A DNA stretch of 14,219 nt from Candidatus Aenigmatarchaeota archaeon (GTDB lineage: Archaea; Aenigmatarchaeota; Aenigmatarchaeia; QMZP01), in contig QMZP01000007.1 of NCBI GenBank assembly GCA_003663225.1, forward strand, positions 1 through 14,219. The letters are read 5' to 3'. Numbering within the stretch: position 1 is the stretch's first letter; each line of letters starts with the position of its first letter. Made by a program: the position numbers and the translations under genes. Below are positions 6,465 through 14,042 of this stretch, one piece after another. Below the pieces are notes generated by a model that worked only from the letters and a program-made list of their open reading frames with translations, did no database searches and was not told the DNA's origin.

Positions 6465-7202
6465 CTCCTTCTCGGTCTCCAGAAGAGCCTTGTGCGTGCC
6501 TACGTCCCTGTATATGCCTTCGTGGACATAGGCGAAGCATGGCAGGCCCTTCTCTATCATTAGCCTTATGGAGTCTGCTATCTGGTACTCGTTCTTGGCA
6601 CCCCTGGGAGTGTCCTCTATGAGCTTGAATATGTCATGGTCGAACACGAACACACCGTTGGCGCCGAGGTGCCTACCATCAGTCTTGAGCCTCTCCAGGT
6701 CCTCCTTGTCTGTGGGCTTCTCGAATATTTCTGTCACTCTGCCCTCTCCGTCTATCTTGGCTATCCCGTATCTCTCGGGCTCGTCCACCGGTGACAGGCC
6801 AAGCACGCACTTGGCCCCGGTCCTCTTCTTTATCGCCAGCATTTCCTTCACTATGCTGTCCTTTGGCTCTATTATCTCGTCACCGAACGTCACGAAAAAA
6901 TCCTCGTCCTCGTCTATGAGGGGCTTGGCTGTGTATATGGCCCTTGCGACACCGCTCAACTCTGTCTGGAACCTGTATGAGACATCCACTCCTGTCCACT
7001 TGCCGTCCTTCAGGTAGTCCAGCACTGCACCCTTGTTGTTCCCTACTATGACTATTATGTTGTTCACGTTGCCTGCCTTGAACATGTCTATTGCATGCTG
7101 CAGCAGGGGCTTCCCGCAGACGTGTATCATCTCCTTTGGTATGGAATACGTGAGAGGTTGCAGTCTCGTGCCCTTGCCCGCTGCCAGTATGACACCTTTC
7201 AT
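6441..7202 (-). CDS. Sugar-1-phosphate nucleotidyltransferase, probably UTP-glucose-1-phosphate uridylyltransferase
   Basis: A 253-residue protein. N-terminal nucleotide-binding signature GVILAAGKGTRLQPLT (residues 3-18), then IPKEMIHVCGKPLLQHAI in which PKEM is the GalU form, FGDE with the metal-binding Asp, ERYGIAKIDGEGRVTEIFEKP for substrate binding and the closing RDVGTHKALLE. It transfers a nucleotide (UTP or dTTP) to a sugar 1-phosphate. It overlaps the upstream ugd gene by ATGA at 7199-7202, so the two are translated together; this favours UDP-glucose as product, feeding UDP-glucuronate synthesis. The pattern alone does not exclude glucose-1-phosphate thymidylyltransferase. There is no left-handed beta-helix extension. 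Confidence 0.88.
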   Translation of the reverse strand: MKGVILAAGKGTRLQPLTYSIPKEMIHVCGKPLLQHAIDMFKAGNVNNIIVIVGNNKGAVLDYLKDGKWTGVDVSYRFQTELSGVARAIYTAKPLIDEDEDFFVTFGDEIIEPKDSIVKEMLAIKKRTGAKCVLGLSPVDEPERYGIAKIDGEGRVTEIFEKPTDKEDLERLKTDGRHLGANGVFVFDHDIFKLIEDTPRGAKNEYQIADSIRLMIEKGLPCFAYVHEGIYRDVGTHKALLETEKELMRNGHM

Positions 7203-8515
7203 GCTTCCACCCCCAAGTTCCCTGGCCAGCAGACTCCCTCGAACCCCTTCACCTTCTCGGGATCCAAGACCTTCCTGGCCTCTATTATCACGTTGCCCTT
7301 CATGCGGCTGAAATCGGTGTCAGAGAGGGCCTTGAAGTCATTCCATTCGGTCAGTATCAGGCATGCATCCGCATCATTGATGCAGGATGCCGCATCATCC
7401 TCGTAAGAGATATCGGGGTGCAGTTCCCTCATGTTCTCCATGGCCTGGGGGTCATATGCGGATATCCTCGCCCCCTTGCCTTTTAGCTCCCTTATTATGT
7501 CTATTGATGGGGCTTCCCTTATGTCATCGGACTCGGGCTTGAACGCCAGGCCGAGCACTGCGACTTTCTTGCCCTCCAGACCGCCTGCCCTTTCCTCGAG
7601 CAGGCCTGCTACTATGCTCCTTTGCTCCCTGTTGACCTTTATGACGTTGCTGAGTATGCGCGGCTCGCAGCCCAGTTCCTTCCCCTTCGCTACTATAGCC
7701 GCGACGTCCTTTGGAAAGCATGAGCCCCCGAATCCGGCACCCGAGTCAAGGAAGCTGGGAGATATCCTTGAATCCATGCCGACTCCCTTCATCACGTCGT
7801 ATGTGTCTATGCCCATCCTCTTGCATATGTTGCCTACCTCGTTGGCAAACGATATCTTGGTCGCGAGAAGCGAGTTGGCAGCATACTTTATCATCTCCGC
7901 TGTCTTCAGATCCGTCCTGAGGATGGGCGCATCGAAATTATCATAAAGGCCCGCTATCACATCTCCGCCTCTCTCATCCAGTGACCCTATCACGACCCTG
8001 TCGGGCTTCAGGAAATCCTCGAGCGCCCTACCTTCCCTCAGAAACTCAGGATTCATGCACACCCCGAAGTCCGTGCCTGCCTTCTTTCCGGAGCCCTCTT
8101 CCAGTGCCGGTATGACTGTGCCTTCAGTCGTGCCTGGCACGACAGTGGACTTCACCACAACAACATGGAATCCGCCCTTCCCCTTCAGCGCCCTGCCTAT
8201 GTCCCTTGCTGCCCTCTCTATGTAGCTCAGGTCTGCGCTGCCATCCTCTGATTGCGGTGTGGGGACCGATATGAACGTAATATCCGTATCAGACACTGCC
8301 GGCAGCAATTCCATCGTTGCCTTCAGCTTCCCGTTCCCTACCACCTCCCTGAGATATTCCTCCATGAACGGCTCGTATATCGGCGACTCACCTGAGTTTA
8401 TCTTCCCGACCTTGCCCTTCACTATATCCACGCAGGTGACGTCATTCCCCTTCTTGGCGAAACCGACGCCTGTTGAAAGCCCGACATAGCCAGTACCCAC
8501 TATCGATATCCTCAT
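7199..8515 (-). CDS. UDP-glucose 6-dehydrogenase (UDP-glucose/GDP-mannose dehydrogenase family)
   Basis: A 438-residue NAD-dependent enzyme that oxidises UDP-glucose to UDP-glucuronate in two steps. The N-terminal Rossmann motif is GTGYVGL (7-13); SVPTPQ and the KSTVVPGTTE segment bind cofactor and substrate; NPEFLREGRA is a family signature; the catalytic Cys is C266 in GAGFGGSCFPKD; the C-terminal UDP-binding domain has LGLAFKPESDDIREAPS. It is first in a two-gene minus-strand operon with the nucleotidyltransferase. A TATA-like box lies at 8544-8549, about 32 bases upstream. UDP-N-acetylmannosamine dehydrogenase is the main alternative, made less likely by the GalU-like partner. Confidence 0.9.
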   Translation of the reverse strand: MRISIVGTGYVGLSTGVGFAKKGNDVTCVDIVKGKVGKINSGESPIYEPFMEEYLREVVGNGKLKATMELLPAVSDTDITFISVPTPQSEDGSADLSYIERAARDIGRALKGKGGFHVVVVKSTVVPGTTEGTVIPALEEGSGKKAGTDFGVCMNPEFLREGRALEDFLKPDRVVIGSLDERGGDVIAGLYDNFDAPILRTDLKTAEMIKYAANSLLATKISFANEVGNICKRMGIDTYDVMKGVGMDSRISPSFLDSGAGFGGSCFPKDVAAIVAKGKELGCEPRILSNVIKVNREQRSIVAGLLEERAGGLEGKKVAVLGLAFKPESDDIREAPSIDIIRELKGKGARISAYDPQAMENMRELHPDISYEDDAASCINDADACLILTEWNDFKALSDTDFSRMKGNVIIEARKVLDPEKVKGFEGVCWPGNLGVEA

Positions 8516-8543
8516 GCCCCTCGCTGAATATATTGGGAGAGGC

Positions 8544-8549
8544 TTTAAA
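8544..8549 (-). promoter_or_regulatory. TATA-like promoter of the UDP-glucose dehydrogenase operon
   Basis: TTTAAA, read on either strand, sits about 29-34 bases upstream of the ATG at 8515. This predicts a leader of only a few bases. Confidence 0.5.
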
Positions 8550-8587
8550 ACGGTTTGTGGACGTTTGGTCCATGGCTGACATGGTAA

Positions 8588-8593
8588 TTTATA
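8588..8593 (+). promoter_or_regulatory. TATA-like promoter of the pilin operon
   Basis: TTTATA is centred 24-25 bases before ATG 8615, so the transcript is probably leaderless; no Shine-Dalgarno sequence is seen. It shares the 99-base divergent spacer 8516-8614 with the dehydrogenase promoter. Confidence 0.55.
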
Positions 8594-8614
8594 CTAAGAT
8601 TACAATAATTAACT

Positions 8615-9340
8615 ATGAGAGGCATCTCCATAGTCTCTGGCGTTATATTCCTCGCGATAAGCATAACAGCGGTCTTTCTCATATACCAAACCGGCATGCC
8701 GGTAGTCAAGAAGATGCAGGCAGCAACCGCGATAGAAAGGATGAAGGGCGTCTTCTCAGACCTTGACGAAATAGTGCAGCAGGTGGCTTCTGAGGGCAAG
8801 GGCTCCAAGAGGACGCTTTACATGAAAGTGGACCCTGGCAAGGTCATAGTGAACAGCACTGAGGATTCCATATACTGGGTGCTTGAGACGGATGCAGAGG
8901 TAATATCCCCGCGCACGTCCCAAAAGCTTGGCAATTTGGTGATAGGTTCAAACATGGAAACCCGCGCTTTCGAGGCCAACTACACCTTTTCTGACCCAGA
9001 AATCCCATGCTATGTGCTGGAGAACGAACACCTGAAAGCATACCTGAAGAGGATAGGAAGCCCGTCCAGCCAGCAGAACTATGAGACGAAAGACATACTC
9101 GTGGCCATATACAACAAGGACATGAAGCAATGGCTGAACAACTCCGGCCTGCTCGACATAAGCGTTGACTTCAATTCCACTTCCAAGTCCGGCACAGGAT
9201 ATACCATGCTGTCGGACTCCGGCTACAACCTCCCATACGCGACCGTGTCAGCTTACATTAACTCCACCCACATAGAGTACTACGTTAACTTCACACTAGA
9301 GTCCGGTGCGGACTTCATGCAAATCGAGGCGTCTCTATAG
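8615..9340 (+). CDS. Type IV pilin-like secreted protein
   Basis: A 241-residue protein with an archaeal class III signal peptide: MRG then a hydrophobic stretch ISIVSGVIFLAISITAVF (residues 4-21). A prepilin peptidase of the FlaK/PibD/EppA type would be expected to cut after G3, leaving the helix to anchor or polymerise. After the helix comes a short polar coiled segment and then a beta-rich, polar outer domain with six N-X-S/T sequons (NST, NYT, NNS, NST, NST, NFT) and a single Cys. The function is surface display or a minor pilin; no known pilin subfamily is recognised. The next gene begins within ten bases. A simple membrane-anchored protein that is not polymerised is the alternative. Confidence 0.7.
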   Translation: MRGISIVSGVIFLAISITAVFLIYQTGMPVVKKMQAATAIERMKGVFSDLDEIVQQVASEGKGSKRTLYMKVDPGKVIVNSTEDSIYWVLETDAEVISPRTSQKLGNLVIGSNMETRAFEANYTFSDPEIPCYVLENEHLKAYLKRIGSPSSQQNYETKDILVAIYNKDMKQWLNNSGLLDISVDFNSTSKSGTGYTMLSDSGYNLPYATVSAYINSTHIEYYVNFTLESGADFMQIEASL

Positions 9341-9349
9341 GTGTTGACA

Positions 9350-9829
9350 ATGATGAAAGGAATATCCCCGATAATATCGACTGTGATACTGATAGCCATA
9401 ATATTTTCGATAGCAACATTCGTCTCGCCATGGATCTTCCAGCTGATAACAAGCACCACAAACCAGACGTCATCGGACACCAGCACCGAGATAAAGTGCA
9501 TGAACGCGGCATACGATTTCGACACGGGATACGGAACTTATGGTGTCAAGTGGGAATTCTCCACGCAGAACGACACTCTTGGAGCAAGGATAAAGAACAC
9601 GGGCACGGTCAACCTGCACAGCTTCCAGTTCGAGCTGACGTTCAATGATACCATCATAAGCTATCACAACGCGACGTCCGGTACCCAGAGGACCAGGGCC
9701 AACCCACTGAAGCCTGGGCAGTCAGCCTTCCTGAACGCCAGCTTCACGGACAATGTCAACGACACCCTGACAGCCATAAAGATACTCAACGGGCCATGCC
9801 CGTCGGTCTACGTGAGCCAGGAATTGTGA
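9350..9829 (+). CDS. Archaeal type IV pilin
   Basis: About 159 residues. The N-terminus MMKG-ISPIISTVILIAIIFSIA is the hallmark of archaeal type IV pilins (KGISPIISTVxLIAI), with predicted cleavage after G4. The rest is an outer domain rich in Thr, Asn and Ser with six sequons (NQT, NDT, NDT, NAT, NAS, NDT) and two Cys that could form a disulfide (KCMNAAYDF and NGPCPSV). A GTG at 9341 directly after the upstream stop is a possible start, but AGGTG at 9339-9343 precedes ATG 9350 by six bases, which I prefer. Paired with the gene before it, it probably forms major and minor subunits of one surface structure. No pilus ATPase or platform gene is in the window. Confidence 0.85.
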   Translation: MMKGISPIISTVILIAIIFSIATFVSPWIFQLITSTTNQTSSDTSTEIKCMNAAYDFDTGYGTYGVKWEFSTQNDTLGARIKNTGTVNLHSFQFELTFNDTIISYHNATSGTQRTRANPLKPGQSAFLNASFTDNVNDTLTAIKILNGPCPSVYVSQEL

Positions 9830-9846
9830 ACGCATCTTATTAGTCC

Positions 9847-9854
9847 TTTTATAT
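9847..9854 (+). promoter_or_regulatory. TATA-like promoter of the coiled-coil/zinc-ribbon operon
   Basis: TTTTATAT is centred about 25 bases before position 9875, predicting a leader of about eight bases to ATG 9883. The preceding T-rich sequence after the pilin stop may also end the pilin transcript. Confidence 0.45.
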
Positions 9855-9882
9855 CAAAATCTATACAATAATATACTGGGGG

Positions 9883-10458
9883 ATGCCCTTGCCTGAGGAG
9901 CCTAAAAAGGATATCATCAAGCAGCTAATTACTCACATGAATACCGTTGAGGATAAGATAAACCTTGTAAAGGACAGTATAGCGGAGACAGAAGACCTCA
10001 TAATGGTCAACAAGCTCGACATAATAAACCTCAAGAACCAGATAGAGAAGCTGAAGCTCTCCACGCCCGAAGTATCCCCGGAGACTCTCAACAAGCTAAG
10101 GTCAATAGAAGAGGTCGCCGACAAGCTCCAGATAGACAAATGGAAGAACATGGAGAAGGACATCGAGGGCATAAAGTCGTACCTCAAGAAGACGGGCGGC
10201 AGGGACATGGACGACGTCACTGCGAGCCTGCAGCTCATGGACCAGAGGCTCAAGAAGCTCGAATCGGGCTCGGTGACCAAGAGCGACCACAAGGTCGTGA
10301 TAAAGAAGCATGACAACCACGAGAAGGCGATAAGCGACCTCCACAAAAGGGTAAAGGAAGTTGAGAAGAAGACCGAGCACCTGAAGAAGTGCCCGTCCTG
10401 CGGCAACCTTGTCAAGATGGACGCGAAGTTCTGTAACAGGTGCGGAAAGAAGGTATGA
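9883..10458 (+). CDS. Coiled-coil protein with C-terminal zinc ribbon
   Basis: A 191-residue hydrophilic protein. Residues about 10-60, 85-130 and 140-168 show heptad-like helices rich in Lys, Glu, Ile and Leu. The C-terminus is a zinc ribbon with C170, C173, C184 and C187 (CPSCG, ten residues, CNRCG), like the small zinc-ribbon domain found at the ends of many archaeal proteins. There is no signal peptide or membrane segment. The stop overlaps the next gene's start by ATGA. The pair has mirror architecture: this ribbon is at the C-terminus, the next one at the N-terminus. Function unknown; a scaffold or adaptor role is a guess from its shape. Confidence 0.8.
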   Translation: MPLPEEPKKDIIKQLITHMNTVEDKINLVKDSIAETEDLIMVNKLDIINLKNQIEKLKLSTPEVSPETLNKLRSIEEVADKLQIDKWKNMEKDIEGIKSYLKKTGGRDMDDVTASLQLMDQRLKKLESGSVTKSDHKVVIKKHDNHEKAISDLHKRVKEVEKKTEHLKKCPSCGNLVKMDAKFCNRCGKKV

Positions 10459-11516
10459 TGGTTGATAAGATGAAGAAATGCCCCAAGTGCGGAAAGAAGT
10501 ATCATGATTCGGACAACTTCTGTATAGAGTGTGGAGCGATGCTCAGGCCGGAGGGAGGCCAGGTGCCTCAGCACACAAAGGAGCTGCAGAAGAAGGTCAG
10601 CATACTGGAGAAGAAAATAACCAAGATGCCAAAGCCCGCGCCTGCCAGGGATGTGGGCAGCCTGAAGAGCAAGGTCGCGACCCTGGAGAAGAAGATGGGC
10701 GATTCCACTTCAACGCTCAAGGCGTCCATCAGGGACGTGGACAAGAAGGCAGAGATGCTGGGCAAGGTCAAGGTGACACCAGAATCGGACTCCGTTACCA
10801 TCGTTAACGAAATATCATCGCTCCAGAAGAAGATTGATGAGCTCAATCAGTCCATATCGGCTCTGAGGACCCAGATGCCAAGGTCAGAGCACATACTCAT
10901 GGAGATAGAGGAGAAGCTCAGGAATACCAGCGGCGCCATATTCACCAAGCAAGAGCACGAGATAGGGGAGATGAAAAAGAGGCTCCAGATGATGGAGACC
11001 CGCGTCCAGGAGGCAGAGAAGAACGTTGAGGAGGACATAGAGAAGATGAAGAGGCAATCCGCGGAGAGCGAGCTGCCGAAGTTCCTTAACGAAGTAAAGG
11101 AGAGCAAAAAGAAGATAGAGGCATTGGAGGCCATGAAGACCGAATTCGACGAGATAAAGAAGCGCTCGGCGTCATTCAATGCCAAGGAGATGAAGGAGAA
11201 CATACTCACTGAATTTGAGAAGATAAACACGGACCTCGTGGAATCGATAGAGAAGAAACGCAGCGAGATAGAGAGGATAGAAGAGGAAACGGCAAGGATG
11301 AGAGACGGTATAGAGTCCCTAAAGAACATCGAGGACAAGATAAAGGGCATGGACTCTGAGAACATATCCAGGGACCTCGAGATACTCAAGACCAAGACAA
11401 AGTGGCTCGAGGAGCAGGTGGAAGGCCTTAACATGAAGCCGCTGCACGAAAGGATAAAGGAGCTTGAGCTTGAGCTGAAAAGGGTGACCAGCGCATCGCC
11501 GCTGGTCGTGGAATAG
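10455..11516 (+). CDS. Coiled-coil protein with N-terminal zinc ribbon
   Basis: About 353 residues. The N-terminal zinc ribbon has C9, C12, C23 and C26 (CPKCG, ten residues, CIECG), the same spacing as the ribbon that ends the preceding protein. After a short Pro/Ala linker the rest is almost continuous coiled coil, rich in Lys, Glu and Met, with breaks around residues 45-55 and 90-100. I choose ATG 10455, which overlaps the upstream stop as ATGA; ATG 10458 and ATG 10470 are alternatives, and GTG 10440 is less likely. It resembles SMC-like coiled coils only in composition, as no ATPase motif is present. Function unknown; a partner of the preceding protein is likely given their translational coupling. 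Confidence 0.8.
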   Translation: MMVDKMKKCPKCGKKYHDSDNFCIECGAMLRPEGGQVPQHTKELQKKVSILEKKITKMPKPAPARDVGSLKSKVATLEKKMGDSTSTLKASIRDVDKKAEMLGKVKVTPESDSVTIVNEISSLQKKIDELNQSISALRTQMPRSEHILMEIEEKLRNTSGAIFTKQEHEIGEMKKRLQMMETRVQEAEKNVEEDIEKMKRQSAESELPKFLNEVKESKKKIEALEAMKTEFDEIKKRSASFNAKEMKENILTEFEKINTDLVESIEKKRSEIERIEEETARMRDGIESLKNIEDKIKGMDSENISRDLEILKTKTKWLEEQVEGLNMKPLHERIKELELELKRVTSASPLVVE

Positions 11517-11550
11517 GACCAATCAAAGCTTTCTCCAATAGAAGCGTCAT

Positions 11551-12828
11551 ATGGGTTTTTTGGACATCTTCAGGAAAAGGGAAGCGGGGCCTGAGATAGA
11601 CGACTCCCTGCATTCAATCCCCCTTTGGGAACTCCCTTCGTGGATGGAGGAGCAGTTCGGGGACGAATTGGGAAGGAACAAGAAGCTGGCCACGAAGATA
11701 CATTCAGACATAATTGGGGCAGCTTCCGATGTCAGGGACATGGCCATGAGGCTTGAGAAGTCCAAAACATGCGGCAGCGACAGAGTGAACACCATGGCAA
11801 ACATGGCGAAGGACTCGTTTGTCAAGAAGACGCTGTCTACCATGAGGAGCATAAAACCCTCGGAATGCGATTGCTCCTATACTTCCCTCAAGAATCTCAG
11901 CTCTGACGTGAGCGGCGTAATCAGGGAGATAAGCAGCGCGTCACCGAAGCAGCTGTTCATGTTGTCGAAGTACTTCAACGAGGATAGCACGAAGTTCATG
12001 AACAGCCTCAAGAAACTCGAGCACAAGAACGCTGAACTGTCGGAATTCCTTAAATCGGGCGGCATCATCCTCAAGCTATCATCGGACACGGAACGCACGC
12101 TTGGCAGGATGAGGTCCATGGTAGATGAGATGAAAGAGAAGCGGGGGGACGAGGAGAGGATAAAAGCCCGCATAGACGAGCTGGACAGAGAGAAGAAGAA
12201 AGCGAAGCAGGATATGGAATCCCTCCTTTCGGGCAAGGAATGGATGGAGATGAAGAAGCAGGAGCAAGAGGAGGCATCCATAGAGCGCGAGATGTCCGAG
12301 ATAGCATCGGAAGCTAACCAGCTATTGAACCCTTCCCGCAGGCCGCTTAAGAAGTTGAAGCATACTCTGGGATCAAATAAGAAGCTTCCGGATGACCTAT
12401 TCATGGACGTGGTGATGGCAGGCAGGACGGAATGGCTCAGGGGCATGCTCGAAAAGGCGGTCGAAAAAGAGCAGGAGGGGGAACTGAACCTGAAGAAGAG
12501 CGATTCCGACAAGATAAGGGATGTGCTCTCCGGGCTGGACAGCATAATACCCAAGCTCACGGGAAGGTATGAGAAGCTGCGCACCGCTCTCGGGGGCGAA
12601 GGCAGCAAAATGAAATCAGAGCTTTCGGCCCGCAAGGAGGAAACGGAGAGGAAGATAGCGGACCTGGAGAGCGAGCTGAGGCGCGAGTGGGAAGAGCTGG
12701 ATAATATCAAGAAGGAGATAAGGGGACTTGAATCATCCATGATGGCGTCCAAGGGGAAGATAGAGAAGGAAGTAAAGGAGAAGGGCGGCAAGAGGCTGGA
12801 GCTGAAGATGCCTAAAGATAAGATTTAA
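11551..12828 (+). CDS. Conserved-type archaeal coiled-coil protein
   Basis: A 425-residue cytosolic protein beginning MGFLDIFRKRE, an amphipathic basic start that could touch membrane. A helical domain follows (IPLWELPSWMEEQFGDELGR and on to about residue 170), and then three coiled-coil stretches at about 175-260, 305-350 and 350-415. A CGS and an ECDC motif are the only cysteines. The layout recalls a loosely characterised archaeal family with an ELPEWLEE-like segment before coiled coils; I cannot name its function. It lies 34 bases after the previous gene, with no TATA box seen between, so co-transcription is likely. The final codons contain the TATA box of Pus10. Confidence 0.75.
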   Translation: MGFLDIFRKREAGPEIDDSLHSIPLWELPSWMEEQFGDELGRNKKLATKIHSDIIGAASDVRDMAMRLEKSKTCGSDRVNTMANMAKDSFVKKTLSTMRSIKPSECDCSYTSLKNLSSDVSGVIREISSASPKQLFMLSKYFNEDSTKFMNSLKKLEHKNAELSEFLKSGGIILKLSSDTERTLGRMRSMVDEMKEKRGDEERIKARIDELDREKKKAKQDMESLLSGKEWMEMKKQEQEEASIEREMSEIASEANQLLNPSRRPLKKLKHTLGSNKKLPDDLFMDVVMAGRTEWLRGMLEKAVEKEQEGELNLKKSDSDKIRDVLSGLDSIIPKLTGRYEKLRTALGGEGSKMKSELSARKEETERKIADLESELRREWEELDNIKKEIRGLESSMMASKGKIEKEVKEKGGKRLELKMPKDKI

Positions 12829-12830
12829 AT
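12824..12830 (+). promoter_or_regulatory. TATA-like promoter of Pus10, inside the upstream stop codon
   Basis: TTTAAAT is centred 24 bases before ATG 12851, fitting a leaderless transcript. It contains the TAA stop (12826-12828) of the preceding gene. Confidence 0.5.
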
Positions 12831-12850
12831 GAGGCATACAATTTCTTTCT

Positions 12851-14041
12851 ATGACGAAGAAAGAGCGCGGGAAAGGCTTCTTCATCTCAGAGATGAAGGC
12901 CGGGCCCATAAAGAGCGCTGAGGATATCCTGGGCAAGTGTGTGATATGCGATAGTTGCCTCGGGCGCCAGTTCGGCCAGATATCGACAGGCATGACTAAC
13001 AAGCAGCGCGGCTGTATAATAAGGGGCATGCTGAAAGAGGGGCCGCTGGAGGGCACCTGTGAAATATGCGAGGGGCTGTTCCAGGGCGGCATCCGCGAGT
13101 GGTCCGGGAAGGCGGTGAAGAGGCTTCAAGGATTGGAATACAGGAGCTTCGTGGTAGGCTCGAGGCTCAGCAGGGACCTTGTCAGGAACGAGGAAAAGCT
13201 GTGGGGCATGGCAGGGATATCACATTGCGAGCCGATGAAGACCGAGGTGAACAGGGAGCTGGGCAAGCTCATATGCAAGAAGACAGGCAAGGATGTCGAT
13301 GAGTTGCGGCCGGATGTTGTTCTTCTGCTGGACCTCACCAGGAACGAGATAAGGCTACAGGTGAACTCGCTGTTCATCTACGGCGAGTACCAGAAGCTGG
13401 TCAGGGGGATACCACAGACCAAGTGGGAGACGTACAAGACATCTGTCGAGGACGAGGTGGCACGGCCCGTGATGAAGGCAACCAGGGGAAGCGGGCACTC
13501 ATTCCACGGCTCCGGTAGGGAGGATGTTGACGCTCTCTGCCTCGGGTGGAGGCCATTCGTTCTCGAGATAACCGAGCCCAGGAAGAGAAGGATAAACCTT
13601 AGGAAGATGCTCACGGAGATGAACAGGTCCAAGAAAGTGAATGTCAGGAAACTGAGGTACTCCGACAGGAAAGAGGTGGCGGCACTCAAGTCATCCAGGA
13701 ATGACAAGAAGTACAGGCTTCTTGTGCAGTTCGAGAAGCCTTGCAGGGATGAAGAGCTTAAAAAGCTTAAAAACCTAATAGGCATGATAAAACAGAGAAC
13801 GCCGGAAAGGGTGCTTCACAGGCGCTCCGACCTGCTCCGGAAAAGGCGCGTCAAAAGCCTTGTGTGGCGCAGGGTAAGCAATAAAAGGCTCGAAATCGAA
13901 ATAAAAGGCGAAGCCGGGCTCTATGTCAAGGAACTGATGACAGGCGACAACGGGAGGACAGAACCGAGCGTTTCGGGCGTACTCGGGAACAAGGCAAAGG
14001 TAGTTGAGCTCGACGTTATAAAGATAGAGAAGGTAGAATAG
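12851..14041 (+). CDS. pus10: tRNA pseudouridine(54/55) synthase Pus10
   Basis: A 396-residue protein. The N-terminal cysteine pairs CVIC (C30, C33) and CEIC (about 70-73), with the CLGRQFG signature between them, form the zinc-binding/THUMP-like region of Pus10. The catalytic domain carries GSGREDVDALCLGWRPFVLEI, where D225 in GRED is the expected catalytic Asp, followed by TEPRKRRINL and the C-terminal RVKSL, GLYVKELMTGDNGRTEPS segments. Archaeal Pus10 makes pseudouridine at positions 54 and 55 of tRNA. It is followed one base later by the L21e gene, and is near the family's usual length. Transcription is probably leaderless. Confidence 0.95.
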   Translation: MTKKERGKGFFISEMKAGPIKSAEDILGKCVICDSCLGRQFGQISTGMTNKQRGCIIRGMLKEGPLEGTCEICEGLFQGGIREWSGKAVKRLQGLEYRSFVVGSRLSRDLVRNEEKLWGMAGISHCEPMKTEVNRELGKLICKKTGKDVDELRPDVVLLLDLTRNEIRLQVNSLFIYGEYQKLVRGIPQTKWETYKTSVEDEVARPVMKATRGSGHSFHGSGREDVDALCLGWRPFVLEITEPRKRRINLRKMLTEMNRSKKVNVRKLRYSDRKEVAALKSSRNDKKYRLLVQFEKPCRDEELKKLKNLIGMIKQRTPERVLHRRSDLLRKRRVKSLVWRRVSNKRLEIEIKGEAGLYVKELMTGDNGRTEPSVSGVLGNKAKVVELDVIKIEKVE

Positions 14042-14042
14042 C

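Noticed and set aside
6145..6540. Minus-strand frame of 131 codons covering the unknown gene and end of the nucleotidyltransferase
   Set aside because: The product is Arg/Ser/His-rich low-quality sequence and it overlaps the nucleotidyltransferase out of frame on the same strand.
10390..10532. The two zinc ribbons as one gene broken by a frameshift
   Set aside because: The junction is a clean ATGA stop/start overlap and both proteins have sensible ends, so two coupled genes are more likely than a broken one.
11877..12791. Long minus-strand reading frame of 304 codons
   Set aside because: It is antisense to the coiled-coil gene and its Ser/Phe/Leu-rich product is the expected shadow of Lys/Glu-rich codons; no promoter or family match.
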